A stretch of DNA of 64,000 nucleotides from contig SSBO01000001.1 in the NCBI GenBank assembly GCA_005281725.1, forward strand, positions 1,968,399-2,032,398. Reading direction: 5' to 3'. A program made the translations under genes and the position numbers. This document shows, piece after piece, positions 1 through 13,900 of this stretch; the first letter of the stretch is position 1, and each line of letters starts with the position of its first letter. The notes beneath the pieces are model-generated. The model saw only the letters and a list, made by a program, of their open reading frames with translations, was not told the origin of the DNA and did no database searches. Source of the DNA: Wuchereria bancrofti (Eukaryota > Nematoda > Chromadorea > Rhabditida > Onchocercidae).

Positions 1-744
1 TACAGAGGAACTTCTTCCTCCTAAATTCATTCTTATTGAGTGATCATTTCTAACATCAATTTTATCTCTTCTTGTTGCTCCATTTTGTTGTGAATCCAGA
101 AAAATTGATGTTGAATTTTGAATTGCTTTCTGAATTTGTATAGCTGCTATAAATGCTAACTCATCTACATTTCGATTTACTGCTGATGGAATACAAACTG
201 ATGATGGTGGTAGAAATTTACTTTCTCGAATGCTAATTGGTGGTCGTGATGGTGGATTACATGGTTTACTTCCAGCTTTCACGTAAAAATACTTTCGATC
301 GCGACGACTTATCTGTTGTTTCTCCATTTTTGAAATCCATCCACCAATTTCATAAATTTTTAATAATGCACCATGTCGACGCCATGGATTTGGACATGAT
401 CGCTCGACACGTTTCTCGTACGTTCGAAAATGTCCAAGAATTGGTAATTCGAGTACATTTTGCGTTCTTTTCCATATAATTTTTGTACCATGAATATGTT
501 TCATTCCTGGAAGTTTTGCTGTTTCCACGTATTTTTGGCCGATGATATCATCGTTGAAAAAGAACGACTGTGAACGATGATCATTTGATGATGATTTGTA
601 CATAGTAATATTTTCCATATTATCATTTGAGGGATGACTGATCAATTTCTCTTGTGAAATTGAAATTCCCGTCATTAAATCATCACCATTATCATTGGTA
701 TCTATTACTTTTGATTCTAATTTTGATGGAACTTTTCGCGGCAT
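1..744 (-). CDS. Uncharacterised basic protein, N-terminal 248 codons (partial)
   Basis: The minus strand is open without a stop from an ATG at 744 down to the first base of the window, giving 248 codons in one exon. That is very unlikely by chance in DNA this AT-rich. The protein starts MPRKVPSKLESKV. It is rich in Lys, Arg, Ser and Asn in its first 60 residues, then has a more ordered stretch with GQKYVETAKLPGMKHIHG, WKRTQNVLELPILGHFRTY and NPWRRHGALLKIYEIGGW, followed by a Pro/Ser-rich segment (NPPSRPPISIRES). I see no signal peptide, membrane segment or catalytic motif, and I recognise no family. The C-terminus lies outside the window. The start is the first ATG of the frame, and no clear TTTCAG acceptor is directly upstream. 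The good codon texture supports a real gene; the function is unknown. Confidence 0.7.
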   Translation of the reverse strand, partial: MPRKVPSKLESKVIDTNDNGDDLMTGISISQEKLISHPSNDNMENITMYKSSSNDHRSQSFFFNDDIIGQKYVETAKLPGMKHIHGTKIIWKRTQNVLELPILGHFRTYEKRVERSCPNPWRRHGALLKIYEIGGWISKMEKQQISRRDRKYFYVKAGSKPCNPPSRPPISIRESKFLPPSSVCIPSAVNRNVDELAFIAAIQIQKAIQNSTSIFLDSQQNGATRRDKIDVRNDHSIRMNLGGRSSSV

Positions 745-3700
745 TTCTTCAAAATAATACACAACCGTCTGTTAGCACGGATTTACAGAAAAATAATGTT
801 ATAGTATGAGTTTCATATTTTATTCGATCAAATAAAAGTGTTCATAATATTTGCATAAATTTCTTTTCTTTAACTAATGCTAATAGTGAAGTATTAGTCA
901 AAATTAAGAGAGATTAGATACGGTTTAAAAATTTATCGAATGAACTGATAATGGAAAGAGTGTGACAATTTTGAAGTATCAGATAGTTACGATTTGCAAT
1001 TTAATGTTATCGTTTCTGAACTTAGCAGAAATTTATTTAGTTTAGGTAACATTTGATGTCATTGATTCATTTGATATCATTAATATTAAAAACTTCAGGT
1101 TATCATTTGCAAAAGTACTGAGGCAGAGAGATTTATACTTTATGCAAATGCAAAGTAACAGCAACTATGCAATTTAATATATTAGAGAGGAAGCAAAAAT
1201 AATCGATCTTTTGATATTAACAAAAATTTAGGAAACAATAGCCAAAACGTTTGGATGAAAATTAAAGGCATTTCTCATGCAGAAAGAAGGCACATTTTCC
1301 TTTTTATCCTTTATTAAATTACCAGAAATGAATCATAAAGTAAATTTGATTTTGATTGATTTAAAATCAATTTTTCTATCTCTTCGAGGAATACCTTTAA
1401 TGATAATATTTCAAATGGTAGCAAAAGCGTACATAAAATCGATGTTATCGTTGTATTTAATATTTCGAGTAATATTCGAAAAAATACTACTGAAATAAAC
1501 TACTGAAATGACATTCAAATATATTACTTAGTTTTTCGATTATTACTAAGATTTTTGAATGGTTTAATAGAAAGTATTTGATACGGATAGCACCACAGTC
1601 TATCCAAATCAGATCTATGATTTAAATCGTAAAAATCGTAAAAAAGACATATTGTTCTAGACTTTTCTGTCTCTTTACGATTAAAATATTATTCGAAATA
1701 TTAAATACAACGATAACATCGAGAAATTTTTGGTGAAAAAAAAAAGCTATTTTCATAACAGCATAATAATCAAAAAATATCTGGACAAAATCGTTCGGAA
1801 TCCGGTACTTTTGAGAAGTATATTCATAAAATTTCATATGTGAAATATATACCTTAAGTGTCACATCTGAAATTTTATTCATAAAATAAACTTAAAACCG
1901 AAAGGGTAAATTAATAAAATATAGCATAACAAACTGGAAAATTAATACAAATAGTTGATTCAGTTACAAACTGAAATGGAAATTTGTAATTTTAAAATTG
2001 AAACAAAATGACTTTATCATCATAATTAATTAATCATGATAGTTAAGTATTATGTTTTTATTTTACATTTCCTCAAGCAACTTGCACTGATGAAAAATTG
2101 TAAGAAAAGGAAGACTTTTTTAAAATTCAAAGAACGATTATTCATATATGGTTTTATTAGTGAAATGAAAAATTCGTAATTGCAAGGGAAACATTCATAA
2201 TACTACGATAATTCAACAATATATTCCACTTACTGATGATTACTTTCATTTTGTTCTATTCCACTTTCTTTGATCTCAGCCGAATCATACAATTCTAACC
2301 TTTGTTGAAAAAAGATGTTAATTAAATTGAAACACTTCAAATCTTTCCAGTTAATTACTTCTACTCATTTGATTGTTAGGTGAAAATTGAAAAGGAATGA
2401 CAATTGTTATCAATTTCTTCATATCAGCATATCACAGTAAGATGCATAATTTAAAAATCCAAAAAAGAAAGCTCAAATTTTCTTCATTATGCCATTGTTC
2501 AAGGTTGTAAGAGAATGTGAAACTTACTGATTTTCAAGAAAAGCAACACAATCATATTTTTTCAAGATTTTATCAAGCAAAGATTGACATTACGAGAATT
2601 CGGGAATGAAAATAGCTTAGCATTATAACTTGTGCAATATCAAGTAAGCATATAAGTTATGTAGTAAGAATATAAGTAGGAATACAATATAAGTAAGTTA
2701 TGCATATCAAGAAAAATGATAAATGATTTTAGTTGTTTGAAGAAGCAAAGACGAAATAAGTGTGCTGGGGAAAATAGTCAAAGATAAAAGATCATTTAGT
2801 GAAATATTTTGAAATTATCTAAATTGCTTTATGATTCACTAAATTTTTGTAGAATTGCAAGCAACTATAGACGAAAACTTTTGTGGGATTAAAAGAGTGA
2901 AAGAGATAGAGGGAGAGAAAGGAATAAGTGGGATAAAAGAGGTGGAAAAGAAGAAAGAGAAGGAAAATTATCATATTTCTTTTACAAGGATCGAACATAG
3001 TAGAAATTTCGTTCTTTTGATGACAATGCATCAATTTCTTATTCGTTCCGCACTTTCTTTCATTCTTTCTTTTTTTTTTATTTTGTTCAATTTCTTTTAA
3101 TTTCGGTATAATAAATTTACTAAAATTCTTTAAAGTGTTTCCTTTTAGGGAATAAAATGCATTTTTGAAAAGATAAAATACAAGTTATGAGCAAAAGTGG
3201 ATGAAAAGTTTTGAGAGATTAAAATGGGGAGAAAGGGAGGATGAAGAAAGGAGAGGGAGAAAAGAAAAAAAGTGACGTAAAGGATAATTTTGAGGAGAAG
3301 AAATTAAAAAGTTTTCTTCATCATTTCTCCAACTTTTCTCCATCATTAATTTTTGTGCTAGCCATAAGCCATCCATGAATAATAGAATTGTATAAATAAT
3401 AACTTAAAATATGATTAATTTACAATTGAGAAGACTTAATTCATTCTAATTACTTACAGCTTTAGATCAAGCAATTAGAATAGATGAAGTTTTTTTTTCA
3501 AATAAAGTTTATTTAAATTTCATTGTAAATAAAAGCTCTTTTTAATTTAACACAGTGGAGATAATACAAAAGCGTACTGTGGTCCTAGCGTACTGTATTT
3601 TACCTATTTTTTACTTTTGAAAAAATGATATGACGTCTTTGCCAATGCATTTCCGCATTAATTATTATTCATTTATTACAAAGTGTGATAAAAAATTATG

Positions 3701-6700
3701 TTTTATTAGAAAATAATAAATCTTTCTTTCAAAAAAAAAGTCAGTGTTATCAATTAAACCAATTCTAAAACAATTAATAGTATCCTTCACCTGAATTTAT
3801 CACTTTGATCCTTTGTTCTATTAATGACTATCATTCTAGCTAAATTATTTCTTCAAGATTTTACTAAAAATTTTAGCAGAGAATATGTTTTATAAATTGA
3901 AATTACGAAAATGATATTTCTTGAAATTTAATTTTTACTATTATTTCACAAACTTTCCAATTGTTAGGAAAATACTGCATAAGTAAACAAAATATAAATA
4001 AACTTAGAAGTTTCCCATATTCATTAAAATATTGCTGTACAATATTTCGAGGAAAAATAAGTTTACAAAGGAATTAAAAGGTAAGTCGTTGTATTTTTTT
4101 TAACGCTTAAGCCAAGCGGCATAGTGCTATTAGCCTATTAGAAAAGCGCATTAGCAATTATGACCAAACTGTGATTCTTTCTCTATCTTTGTTTATCATT
4201 TTCCTAATCTTCTCTTCGCATCTAAGGATTAGATAATAAAAAATTTTGGAAATTACAAAAAGAGTTGAGAGAAATATTGTATGATGTATTATTGATAAGT
4301 TTTTAATTTTCAATTTAATGCATTTCAGGAAAGGGAATTTCAGGAGAAAAACAGACAATCACTATTAGTTTAGGTGAATAAAATAAGATGATAATATGAA
4401 GAGAATGATAAAAAGAAATGAGAAAATGACGATTTAATGTTTATTTTTTAGGCATCAACAAAAATAACTGTTTTTTTAGGGTAAATTTATTTCTCTTGTG
4501 GAAAGGGCATTTTTCGAATTAAATATGATTATGTAGTCCGGTTTACTTCTTCAATTCTCATAAAAAAAATAAATTTATCTAAATTATTTTCAAATTTTTA
4601 AATGTCCTTTCATTTGTTTCTTTGAATATGTGAAGTTTTTTTTTTTTTTTTTTTGGAAATTTCTGCAACTAATAACAGAAAAAATAATCAATTATGAATA
4701 CTGATGGTACTATGATTGTAATTTTAGCAGAAAATATGATGAATAAAAGAGAGAATTGAAAGAAAGTCAATCAGAAAAATAAGGAAATTAAAAGTTTTAC
4801 CACTTTAATTGCTCTTTTAATTGTTTATTTATTTAAATATTAATACATTAATAAATTTGTAAAGTAATTATATTTGAAAATTTGGAAATTAAGAATATGC
4901 TGAGTAAATATTAAAATCAATTTATAAAATTGATAACTTTTTATAAAAGTTAAAGGGTTGGGATAAAAAGAATATAATTACTATTTCCCACTTCATAAAT
5001 TCATTCGCCATAAATGATGAATGATTTATTTGTTCTAACAAAGAGAAAGAGAGAGCACCGACGACTATTATTGACATTGGAGCACAATATGATTCCACTG
5101 CAGCATAGGTTTGGGTCACTTACCATCATGACCTTCACAGATTGACCTTTCTAGCCTTTCAACATACTTCATCCATTTCATCTTTTCCATAACTCTCTTC
5201 TATCACTCTCAGACCAGAAATATGCATAGCTATTTCTTGTCCTTTCTTCTTTTGCTTGCTGCGTTTTGCAAATTCAGGAAACATTGTCAAACTATTATTG
5301 TAAAAAAAATTTGATAAGAAAGTTCTAAATCAACTATTCAGTTCAATTTTAAATTAGTCAGTTATCTGACAGTGCAAAAGTTTTCTTCAAATTTAAATTC
5401 ATTATGTTATTTTCCCATACAAATAATCCTATCTTCAATAGTTAATCTTCCACTTTTAGACATTATTAAATTCATAAATGAACCTTATGTAAATTTAAAT
5501 TATAGCAAAAAATAAAAAAATTCTCATAGCAATTCATAGCAAAACCGAGATGCATTTGCAGTATTATAATATCAATTGAGCACTTTTTTCCTCAATTATC
5601 ACCTCTTTTCATTTTTTTTTCGAAAAAAAAACTTACCCTAAAAATCCGGTTGGATAAATATGGAATCCATAAGCAATTTTTTTTGCTTACTAAATTACCC
5701 TTTTTGAAATTATTGCACGGTTAAGATTTCAGAAAGGATGTGAGCAATGTTTTCGCATTATTTGTTTCGTTGTCGATTTCTCTGTGATGTAATTAAAATT
5801 CGGAAAGAGAGAAAGGAAGAATGGGTGGAGTTTTTTTTTTTTTGCCAGTTCGAGGCGAACGGATTCAATTCTTGTAATTTAAAAGTATTCAGAATAGATT
5901 TCACCTTGAGAAGTTCTTCTCACTTGCATTTCTTCCATCTAAAATCCCATTTATCACTCACTCATTGAGACTATTCCATTCTAATATATTTTAAGTTTGT
6001 TTTAAAATGAATCGAATTAATTTTAATCTTACATAGTTACATAACAGTTTCAATTTCTGTACAGACGAGACAAATTTCGTTAATTTTCCAGCACTTTTTA
6101 CTTCTTTTCATTTCTAATAAATTGCTAAAAAGAAAAAAAAAATATTTGCATATTATTTCAAGAAGTAAGTTTTATTAAGCAATAAGAAATTCATAACCAT
6201 AAGGCGGGAGAAAAGTTAAACAGTTAGATAGATAGTCGCTTAAACATTCATCCGGTAACAGATGAGTACAGATCGTAACTTTACTTCAAGATTTGTTTCA
6301 TGTGGGATTTAAATTTGTTTTACTTTCTACTCCTTTTTCTTTTTTCTTTTTAATTTCAAATCCTAATTTCTAATCATACTTAATAATAATTTTTCAAAAT
6401 CAAACATTACAAACTTAAATTTATCCTACTTTCTGCTGATTCATTTTGAAGTTGAAAAAAAAAGAATTTATTTTCATTTTGTTCCACTTTAGAAACATTT
6501 TTACTTGACGTTTTACTCAAAAGATTGGATTTTTATTCTTTGTACTTCATTACCGCACAATGAATTGAAATACATTTGAAATACTAATAAGTCTTTTTTA
6601 TTTTTCGATGATTGAAATGCAACAATGTGTGAGAAAATTTTTTAATTCAAGAATTCTCCTTGTTAGGATAATAATTTTATATTCCTCTTTTTTCTTTTTT

Positions 6701-7126
6701 TTTTCCTGTCGCTGGCAATTAGAAAATTTTCCACACATTTACTGAAGTGGAATTAAATCAAATTAATTTTAACTTTGCGATACCGACATGTCTAAATGAA
6801 ATCCACTGGAATTTTTTTTTGCATCATTTGGATATCGAAATTCTTGAAGCTGAAGAAAAATTTCGATTGAATTCAAGATTAATTTCATTCTTTTCAAATC
6901 TGATCGGATTTCACCTACTTGAATATATCATCCTATTTTTCAATTTTCATTCTTGTCATAAAATTGCTTACATATATCATTTGGTGAATGCAAATTTGCG
7001 CCATTACAAATCAATCTCCCTCTTTAGCCATATAATTAATAAACTAGTGAAGCAGCTTAAAACTTTATACTTCTCCCCACTACATGCATACAACTTTATT
7101 GCTACACTACAATTTCACTTAGCCCA

Positions 7127-7164
<38 letters not shown>

Positions 7165-7797
7165 CTTCTTCCCTCATTTCCATTTCTCATTTTTAGCTCA
7201 CTTATCCATATTTTCCCATCCATAAGTGGCCGCTGTTGTCTCCTTCCTGTCCCTCTTAGCCATTCCTTCCCCTCTCTCTCTCTCTTTCCCTTGTATATGT
7301 CCAAGTTTTGTTTCCATTCTTTCAAAATACTTGTTTGATTTATATATCGAAATATTTACATTACTATGATCTGTGATTCTTCCAATTTTTATCGTTATTA
7401 ATTATTCGCCTTTCTTCTTTCAATCACATAAATCATTATTATATATTAAAAAAGAGTTTGAATTATGATACTCTCATTTCAAATTGTCTTTAACTTCTGT
7501 TAAATTATGAAAATATTCAATTCTAATATACAGTAACAGATAGTTTTACATCACATATTGATCACTTTTGAACAATCTTTCCTTTCCATTTCTTCTCTTT
7601 TTTTCTGTCAGGAAATACTCTGATAGTTGAATCAAATAAGAAAAAAAGAACGAAAATGCAATAAATATTTCAGTGATTTGAAAGATTATTCCCTTCGGTA
7701 TATGTAATCCACGTCTCTATTGTCTTCTTTGCCAATATTATGCTAATCTTTCTTTCCCTTACTCAAATGATATTTGATATTTGAACTTCTACATGGG
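745..7797. other. Gene-poor spacer between divergent genes
   Basis: Seven kilobases with no supported coding exon on either strand. The DNA is AT-rich with many short homopolymer runs. It contains a run of 22 T at about 4638 and a CT dinucleotide microsatellite at 7131-7160. A 149-codon frame at 6747-7196 runs into that microsatellite, starts with GTG and has no recognisable content. The spacer separates the minus-strand gene at the left edge from the plus-strand phosphatase gene, so it presumably holds both promoters, but I could not identify specific elements. Confidence 0.5.
7131..7160. repeat. CT dinucleotide microsatellite
   Basis: An uninterrupted run of TC/CT units, followed by a C/T-rich tract with a second short CT run near 7270-7290. 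It lies in the spacer upstream of the phosphatase gene. Confidence 0.9.
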
Positions 7798-7937
7798 ATG
7801 TTCTACTACCCTCTACCATGTACTGTTTGCTCGTCAAGAACGAGATCTCTCGGTACAGCGAGCAGTTCCACTGTTACTTCCGGTACTTCTGCTTCAGCTA
7901 ATGATGACCATTTCCATCAAGCAAATTACAGTTGCAG
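7798..7937 (+). CDS. ptp-1: Putative first coding exon of the phosphatase gene
   Basis: From the ATG at 7798 this frame reads [17 protein letters not shown] and continues with a Ser/Thr-rich stretch to [14 protein letters not shown], ending at a strong donor (TTGCAG then gtaaag at 7938). The exon leaves two bases (AG) of a codon. The next supported exon at 13930 begins with a single C and then reads [11 protein letters not shown] in the FERM frame, so the phases join exactly. An in-frame TGA at 7768 supports the start at 7798. A competing frame through the same bases is also open but does not fit the phase. The link crosses a 6-kb intron and is inferred, not proven. Confidence 0.5.
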
Positions 7938-10900
7938 GTAAAGCATATTTTCTGAATTATTCAGGAAATTTTACAAGATTTCTCATTCAAATTCATTCTA
8001 AGATTTTTTTATTGGAAACCTTTTTTTTCTAGTAATATCATGATATTTAATTACATTATTATTATTAATAATTATCATCATTATTATTATCACTATTACT
8101 ATTGTTACTATTATTACTTTTATTATTATCGTTATTATTTTATTATGATTATTACTATCACCAGTATGAGTTACCATGTTCGACTAATGTATCATAGTTG
8201 TAATGATATGATAAAGTTATCAGTGCCATAATTACGGCAATGTGGAACAGAGCAGTAGCAGCATAAGCAGCAATCCACTTGAAGGAATGTGTTAAGCATT
8301 CTCATCTGTTACTGATAGGAACCATCTGCGCATTTCCTTCCTCCGTCTTTCATACTCCTTCCTTACCTATCGATCTAGCACCACACTTTCCTTTGTATTC
8401 CTACTCATCCCAAATTGCTGGTTGAACAAGGCCAAATCCTTCTTGGCATTAAGTACTCACATGCCTAACACACTTGAAAAGAAGGCAAAATCTGACTAAA
8501 ATCTTGTTCATTTCTACCATTTATGCTTTTCTAAAACCAAATAAATATTCCTGTCATTTTCTTTTTTTCAATTATAATATTTTGGTTCATTTAAAATCTT
8601 CAGATTTTGACGGAATCTAGAAATATCACCTCTAACATATTTGAATGGATAATAATACCTCTGGTAATATTCCTATTTAAAAATCAATAAATGTTATTAA
8701 CAGTTTATTAATAACATTCATTGATAATAAATTAAATTTATATTCAAAATTTCATTTTTGAAAAGTGAATTAGGAGGAAGAATAAATATATGAACAATAT
8801 ACACTTGCTTTTAAAACAGTTGTTTAATACCAAGAGAGATTTCTTTTCCCATGCATGGAAAGATAAAAGATTGTCAGAGTTTTTTATTTATTTAATTGTT
8901 TGTCGGGAAAATGAATTGAGAAGATTGAAACAAATTAATCCATCCCTTCAACTTCATAATTTTTGAAGTTAAAAAGTTTCAATTTCAAAATAACTAGAAA
9001 TGAACAAAGCATAGCAGACAGAACTTAATCGTAGACACAACAAATCCTTACGAATTCCATACGAGTTTAGATTAACTTCCTCCAATGTATTCTACTTATT
9101 AATTAACATTATTGAAATTTGTAACTGAGATTTTATTTTTGAAGTGATACACATCATAGTAGTTGATTACCTGCATTGTTTTTATAAAATTTGCAAGAAA
9201 CCTTTAATGAAAATTGCAAACTAAATTTATACTTCTGTAAATTGAATAATACTACACAACATCCAGTGATTATGGAAAAAGGATAAATAGTTACTGCTAA
9301 TCAATTTTTGGGCCTATAAAATTGTGGCTCGACATAATTCGTTGTTCAGTTTTGGCTCCCACCGAAAAATTGGCCGATGTGAAAGAAAGAAAAAAGAGAG
9401 TTTTGAATGGTTGGTTGCTAAGGCCAAGATAGTCTTCTAGGACTGGCCATTATTCACCCATTCGTTCATTAGGTCGTTTCTTTAGGTCCTACATATTCCA
9501 ACATTGGTCATCTCTCTCAACACTCACATTTATTATTGTTGTTATTATTATTAATTATATTATTAATTTGTTCCTGAAATTATATTTCAGGCAATTAGTA
9601 CTCAATGAAATTGAAACGCTGTTCCCGAATTCCATTCTTTGTAATTTTATGCAAATAAATATTGAAAAATAGAACAGCAATACCGTTTAAAGGAAAATCT
9701 CTTCAAATATTATTTGACTACTATTGCTATTATAATACCACCACTCTTTCTGAAGTATTCCATGAAATTATGATGATTAATTTGTTGTACATTTTTAGAT
9801 TTGAAGTATGCGAAAAATCATGGAACCGGTGAAACTTAATGACAAACTGAAGATATCTCTTATCTAATTTCTCTTATTCTAAGCTAATAATTTTTTTGTT
9901 TTTTAATAGTTGATTTTGTATGTGAGAAATGATTAGCAGTAATGCAAGAAAATGATCATATGAGACATTTTCACACAGGCAGATGAACCATTACTGTTGT
10001 GACAGGTAGTTGGGTAGGTAGGCAGGTAGGTAGGTAGGGTTGATGGCCGTCATCTGAAATTAGTTGTCGTATTGTGTCACTAAGGTGCTTAACCATCCAT
10101 GTCATTTGTACGTTCTTGCCGACTTTTATTCACTTTTTCCGCTTCTTCACTTCCATCAGCATCGTTATATCAAAAAAGGTTGGTAAACTGATTAACCGTA
10201 TTTGAGCAATTCATGAGAAGGGTAATTTATATTAATGTGTTTATTGATCTTATCTTTAAAGACTATTTTACATCATATGAAATCACTGTTATTATTTTGT
10301 CAGAAAATTTACCTCCATCACTCTGCTGTTATTATATCCAGTAGAAATAATTTTTAGTGTCATTATTTTCTTTTATCATCATTTATGATAACAGTGTTAT
10401 TATTTCATCAGTGATAATTTCATCAGTGATACCCAGCAGCATTATCTTTTCTCGTCATTCATGATAGCAATGTCATTATCTTATCAATTTTTAACCGACA
10501 CGGAAATATTAATATACAAAAATAAATAAAAAATAATAATTAATAATAATATAATAATAATAATGGTAATAATAATAAATAATAATAATACGATAATAAT
10601 GAATAATAATAATAAAAATAATAATAATAACAATAGTAATAAATAATAATAATAATACAATAATAATAGATAATAACAATAATAGTAATAATGATAATAA
10701 TAAACAAATAATAATAATAAATAATAATAATGTTAATAATAATAATGATAACAATAATAATAACAATAATAATAAATAACAATAACAATAATAAATAATA
10801 GTAATAACAATAATAAATAATAGTAATAACAAATAATGATGATAATGATAATAACAATAATACATTATATAGCAGTAGAAATAATGGAATAGTACTTATT

Positions 10901-13900
10901 ACAACAAAATATTCATTACTGACTTTCGTTGGTGATACCATATCTTCTTTCATCATTGCCAGTATCATCATTAATATCAACTTCGTCGTCGTCGTCGTCG
11001 TCGTCATCAATTGTTGTAATGCGATACAGCTGTCGCTAGTAAGCAAAGCAGCTGGTACATTTATTAATTTATGCAAAATAATTTCGCTGCAACACTCTGA
11101 TCCATTCATTACATATTATCCTTACAGATGCAAGATATACTGTTATTATCTGCAATGATATCGTTATCATCGTTGTATATCTCACATTCATTCATTATCA
11201 CATTTTCATTTATTACCTTTTTCTTTTTTGCAAAAAATTCTTGTCGTAATCTTTGCTATTACTTTTATTCAGCTTCTTTTCTTATATCAGCCACTTTAAT
11301 ATCTCACATTTCATTTCATTTCGTCATTTCAATTTCAATATCATATTGCCATATCGGTTATTTTACTTCCAAACAATCGCCAAGTTCGTCATCAAATCTA
11401 CACATTTTACTAAAATTTTTTCTTTTTTCCCCTTTAATATTGCAAGCTTATATCACCGTTATCATCTTCATCTCATCCTATTTTAATGATAACTTATGAG
11501 CTACTTTATTCTTTCATTTTCTTTTTCAGATACTTATTCTCTTATTCTTCCCCTCCTTCTTCTCATTGTTCCTCTCTCATTTTCATTTTTACATTTAAAA
11601 AACTTCTATAATTTGCACTAATTATTTGTCAGAGATTTATAACCTGTCAAGTGATGGAAACGAAAAGAAAAAGAGGAAGATTTTATTTTATAAGTATAGG
11701 AAGGTATATGATTAATCTGTTGTACATTTTTAGATTTGAAGTATGCGAAAAAATTATGGAATTGGTGAAGTTTAATGACAAACTGAAAATATCTGACAAT
11801 GATGAAAGTAAAAATTATAAGAAATGTAGTTTGATTTAAGAAAGTACGGATTTCTTTACTGGTTATTTTTAATTTCTATGCTGGTGTCACCTCATTCTAA
11901 TTTCTCTTATTCTAAGCTAATAATTTTTTTCTTTTTCAATAGTTGATTTTGCATATGAGAAATGATTAGCAGTGATGCAGGGAAATGATAAAGTGGACAT
12001 GTCACATGGATAGGTCACACGAGGAGGAGAAGAACCGGTACGTAAGCAGTCGTTCGTTTTGTTTTGCTGTTTGTACTAATCAGCGCTGTTAACCTTTTTT
12101 ATTATTTAGAAAAAGACAAAATAGTGCAGTACTTTCCATTCAGCACATTCAATTATAAAATTTTTGTTGTAAATATTGAATGAATGATAAACTATTTATC
12201 AGTGATATATTGCTTATCACTTGTTTAGTTATTGCTACCATTGCTACTGCTACTTCTGATATTGCTAATTGTAATTAGTGTAAAAGCATATCCTGCATCA
12301 ATGACTCCTTTTTTTTGATGCTTAGAGTGAATGTATTGAATCCATTCTAAGAATTGTTGCTTCAATTTTTGTACTCATTGTGATGTTCAATAATTTTCTT
12401 GTCATCTCCAATTATAGTAATTTTCCATAATGGAACTCGTTTTTCTGTTAGTTCATAGTACATTTTTTTTTCCTTTTGTGTATATTGTTTACTATTGCTT
12501 TCTATGTCGGCTTTTTTGACTCTTTTTTTTTTGGAAAATGATGAATTCAGATAAAAGGAATTCTTTGAATGAAGAAGGAAAACCGGATTCATGGAATGTT
12601 TCTTAATATAAAATAAAAAAAAGAATAACAATCCAAATACGGAAAAGGATTTATATGGCTTATATGTCAGAATAGTTGCAAATTTAAAAATTTCATCCAA
12701 TAATAAAGATTTTTTTTGAGACGAACGGATTTTTTTTTTAAAAAACAAGACAAGTTTAAATGAATAAATTCAGAGCAAAGAGAACAAATGCAAAATAATA
12801 AAGGAAGTGAAAGAAAGGAGAAAATTTAATTGTTAGCATTTTTTATCTTGAAATATATGCTCGTTGTTATACATTTACATATTTAATTTTCTTTCAATTG
12901 TTTGTTTCCTATTTTCAAATTATTTCATTTCAATTTTTCCATCCTCTTTAAATGAAATAAATTTTGATGATTTAGCTTCTAAATTGATCAATTATAGTAG
13001 CTAATAGTAAAATACTTGAAATATTTACAATTATCTTAGATTCCTTTTCTTTCTTAATTCCTCTTAATTTGATCTTTTTCCTTTTTTTTTCTTCCTTAGT
13101 TCTTCCTTCTTTTTCTTTTTTTATTTCCACTTCCACTTTTGATATGATAAAAATCTCAATTAGGACAACTTCTAGCATCCTTTGCTAAAAATCAAATATT
13201 TCATGCGGAAGAATGTTCTTCTATTTGTTGTCATTAATTGGAAGATATCCGATGATATGCGTCAAATTCTCCCCCCCCCTCCCCCCCAAAAAAAAAGAAA
13301 AAAACGCCCACAAAGTATTATTCAGTCTAAGTTTCTATATAATCCCTTTTCAAGCCTTTTTTCCCATCCATAAATTGAAGCACATCCACAAAACACAGAG
13401 ATTGTCATCTTATAAAATTCTTATCCTAAATTTTCATCAATTTTTCAAATATTCTAGAAATTATCTCATTGAAAATAGGAAAGAAAAATCAAATCATAAT
13501 TGCTGAAACTATATATTTCTCTAAATTACCTAAATTGGAATTGTCTAAATTTCAGGACAATTTTTTGCATATATCAGTTTAATTTCTCATTGTCATATTA
13601 CATTGAACTAACCATTTGACATAACTTTTATAGCAAATTTGTTACTAGTAAATCTGAGACTGCAAAAACTCTCAGACAACTGTAATCAATTAGTAATGTA
13701 CTTTGACGTGTTAATTTTTATTTCAAATAGTTTTCCAGCTAATTCAAAAATGAAACAAAATCTTCCACGCGCTTAATGTTTCAAATTTTACTGGTTTTTT
13801 CTTTTTTGATTTTAGGGTATTTTTTACGGGCTAATGCATTAATTAACAAAAACAACTTCCATATCTTTTATTCATATAATTACGAATTTCAATTTATCAG

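Noticed and set aside
6747..7196. 149-codon plus-strand frame
   Set aside because: It starts with GTG, is Phe/Leu/Ile-rich as AT-rich DNA gives by chance, ends through a CT microsatellite, and has no family match that I know.
7781..8032. 83-codon frame [16 protein letters not shown] over the proposed first exon
   Set aside because: It runs past a strong donor at 7938 and its phase does not fit the FERM exon, whereas the overlapping Ser/Thr-rich frame does.
10509..11109. Long minus-strand frames rich in Ile, Leu and Tyr
   Set aside because: They are translations of the AAT-type microsatellite.
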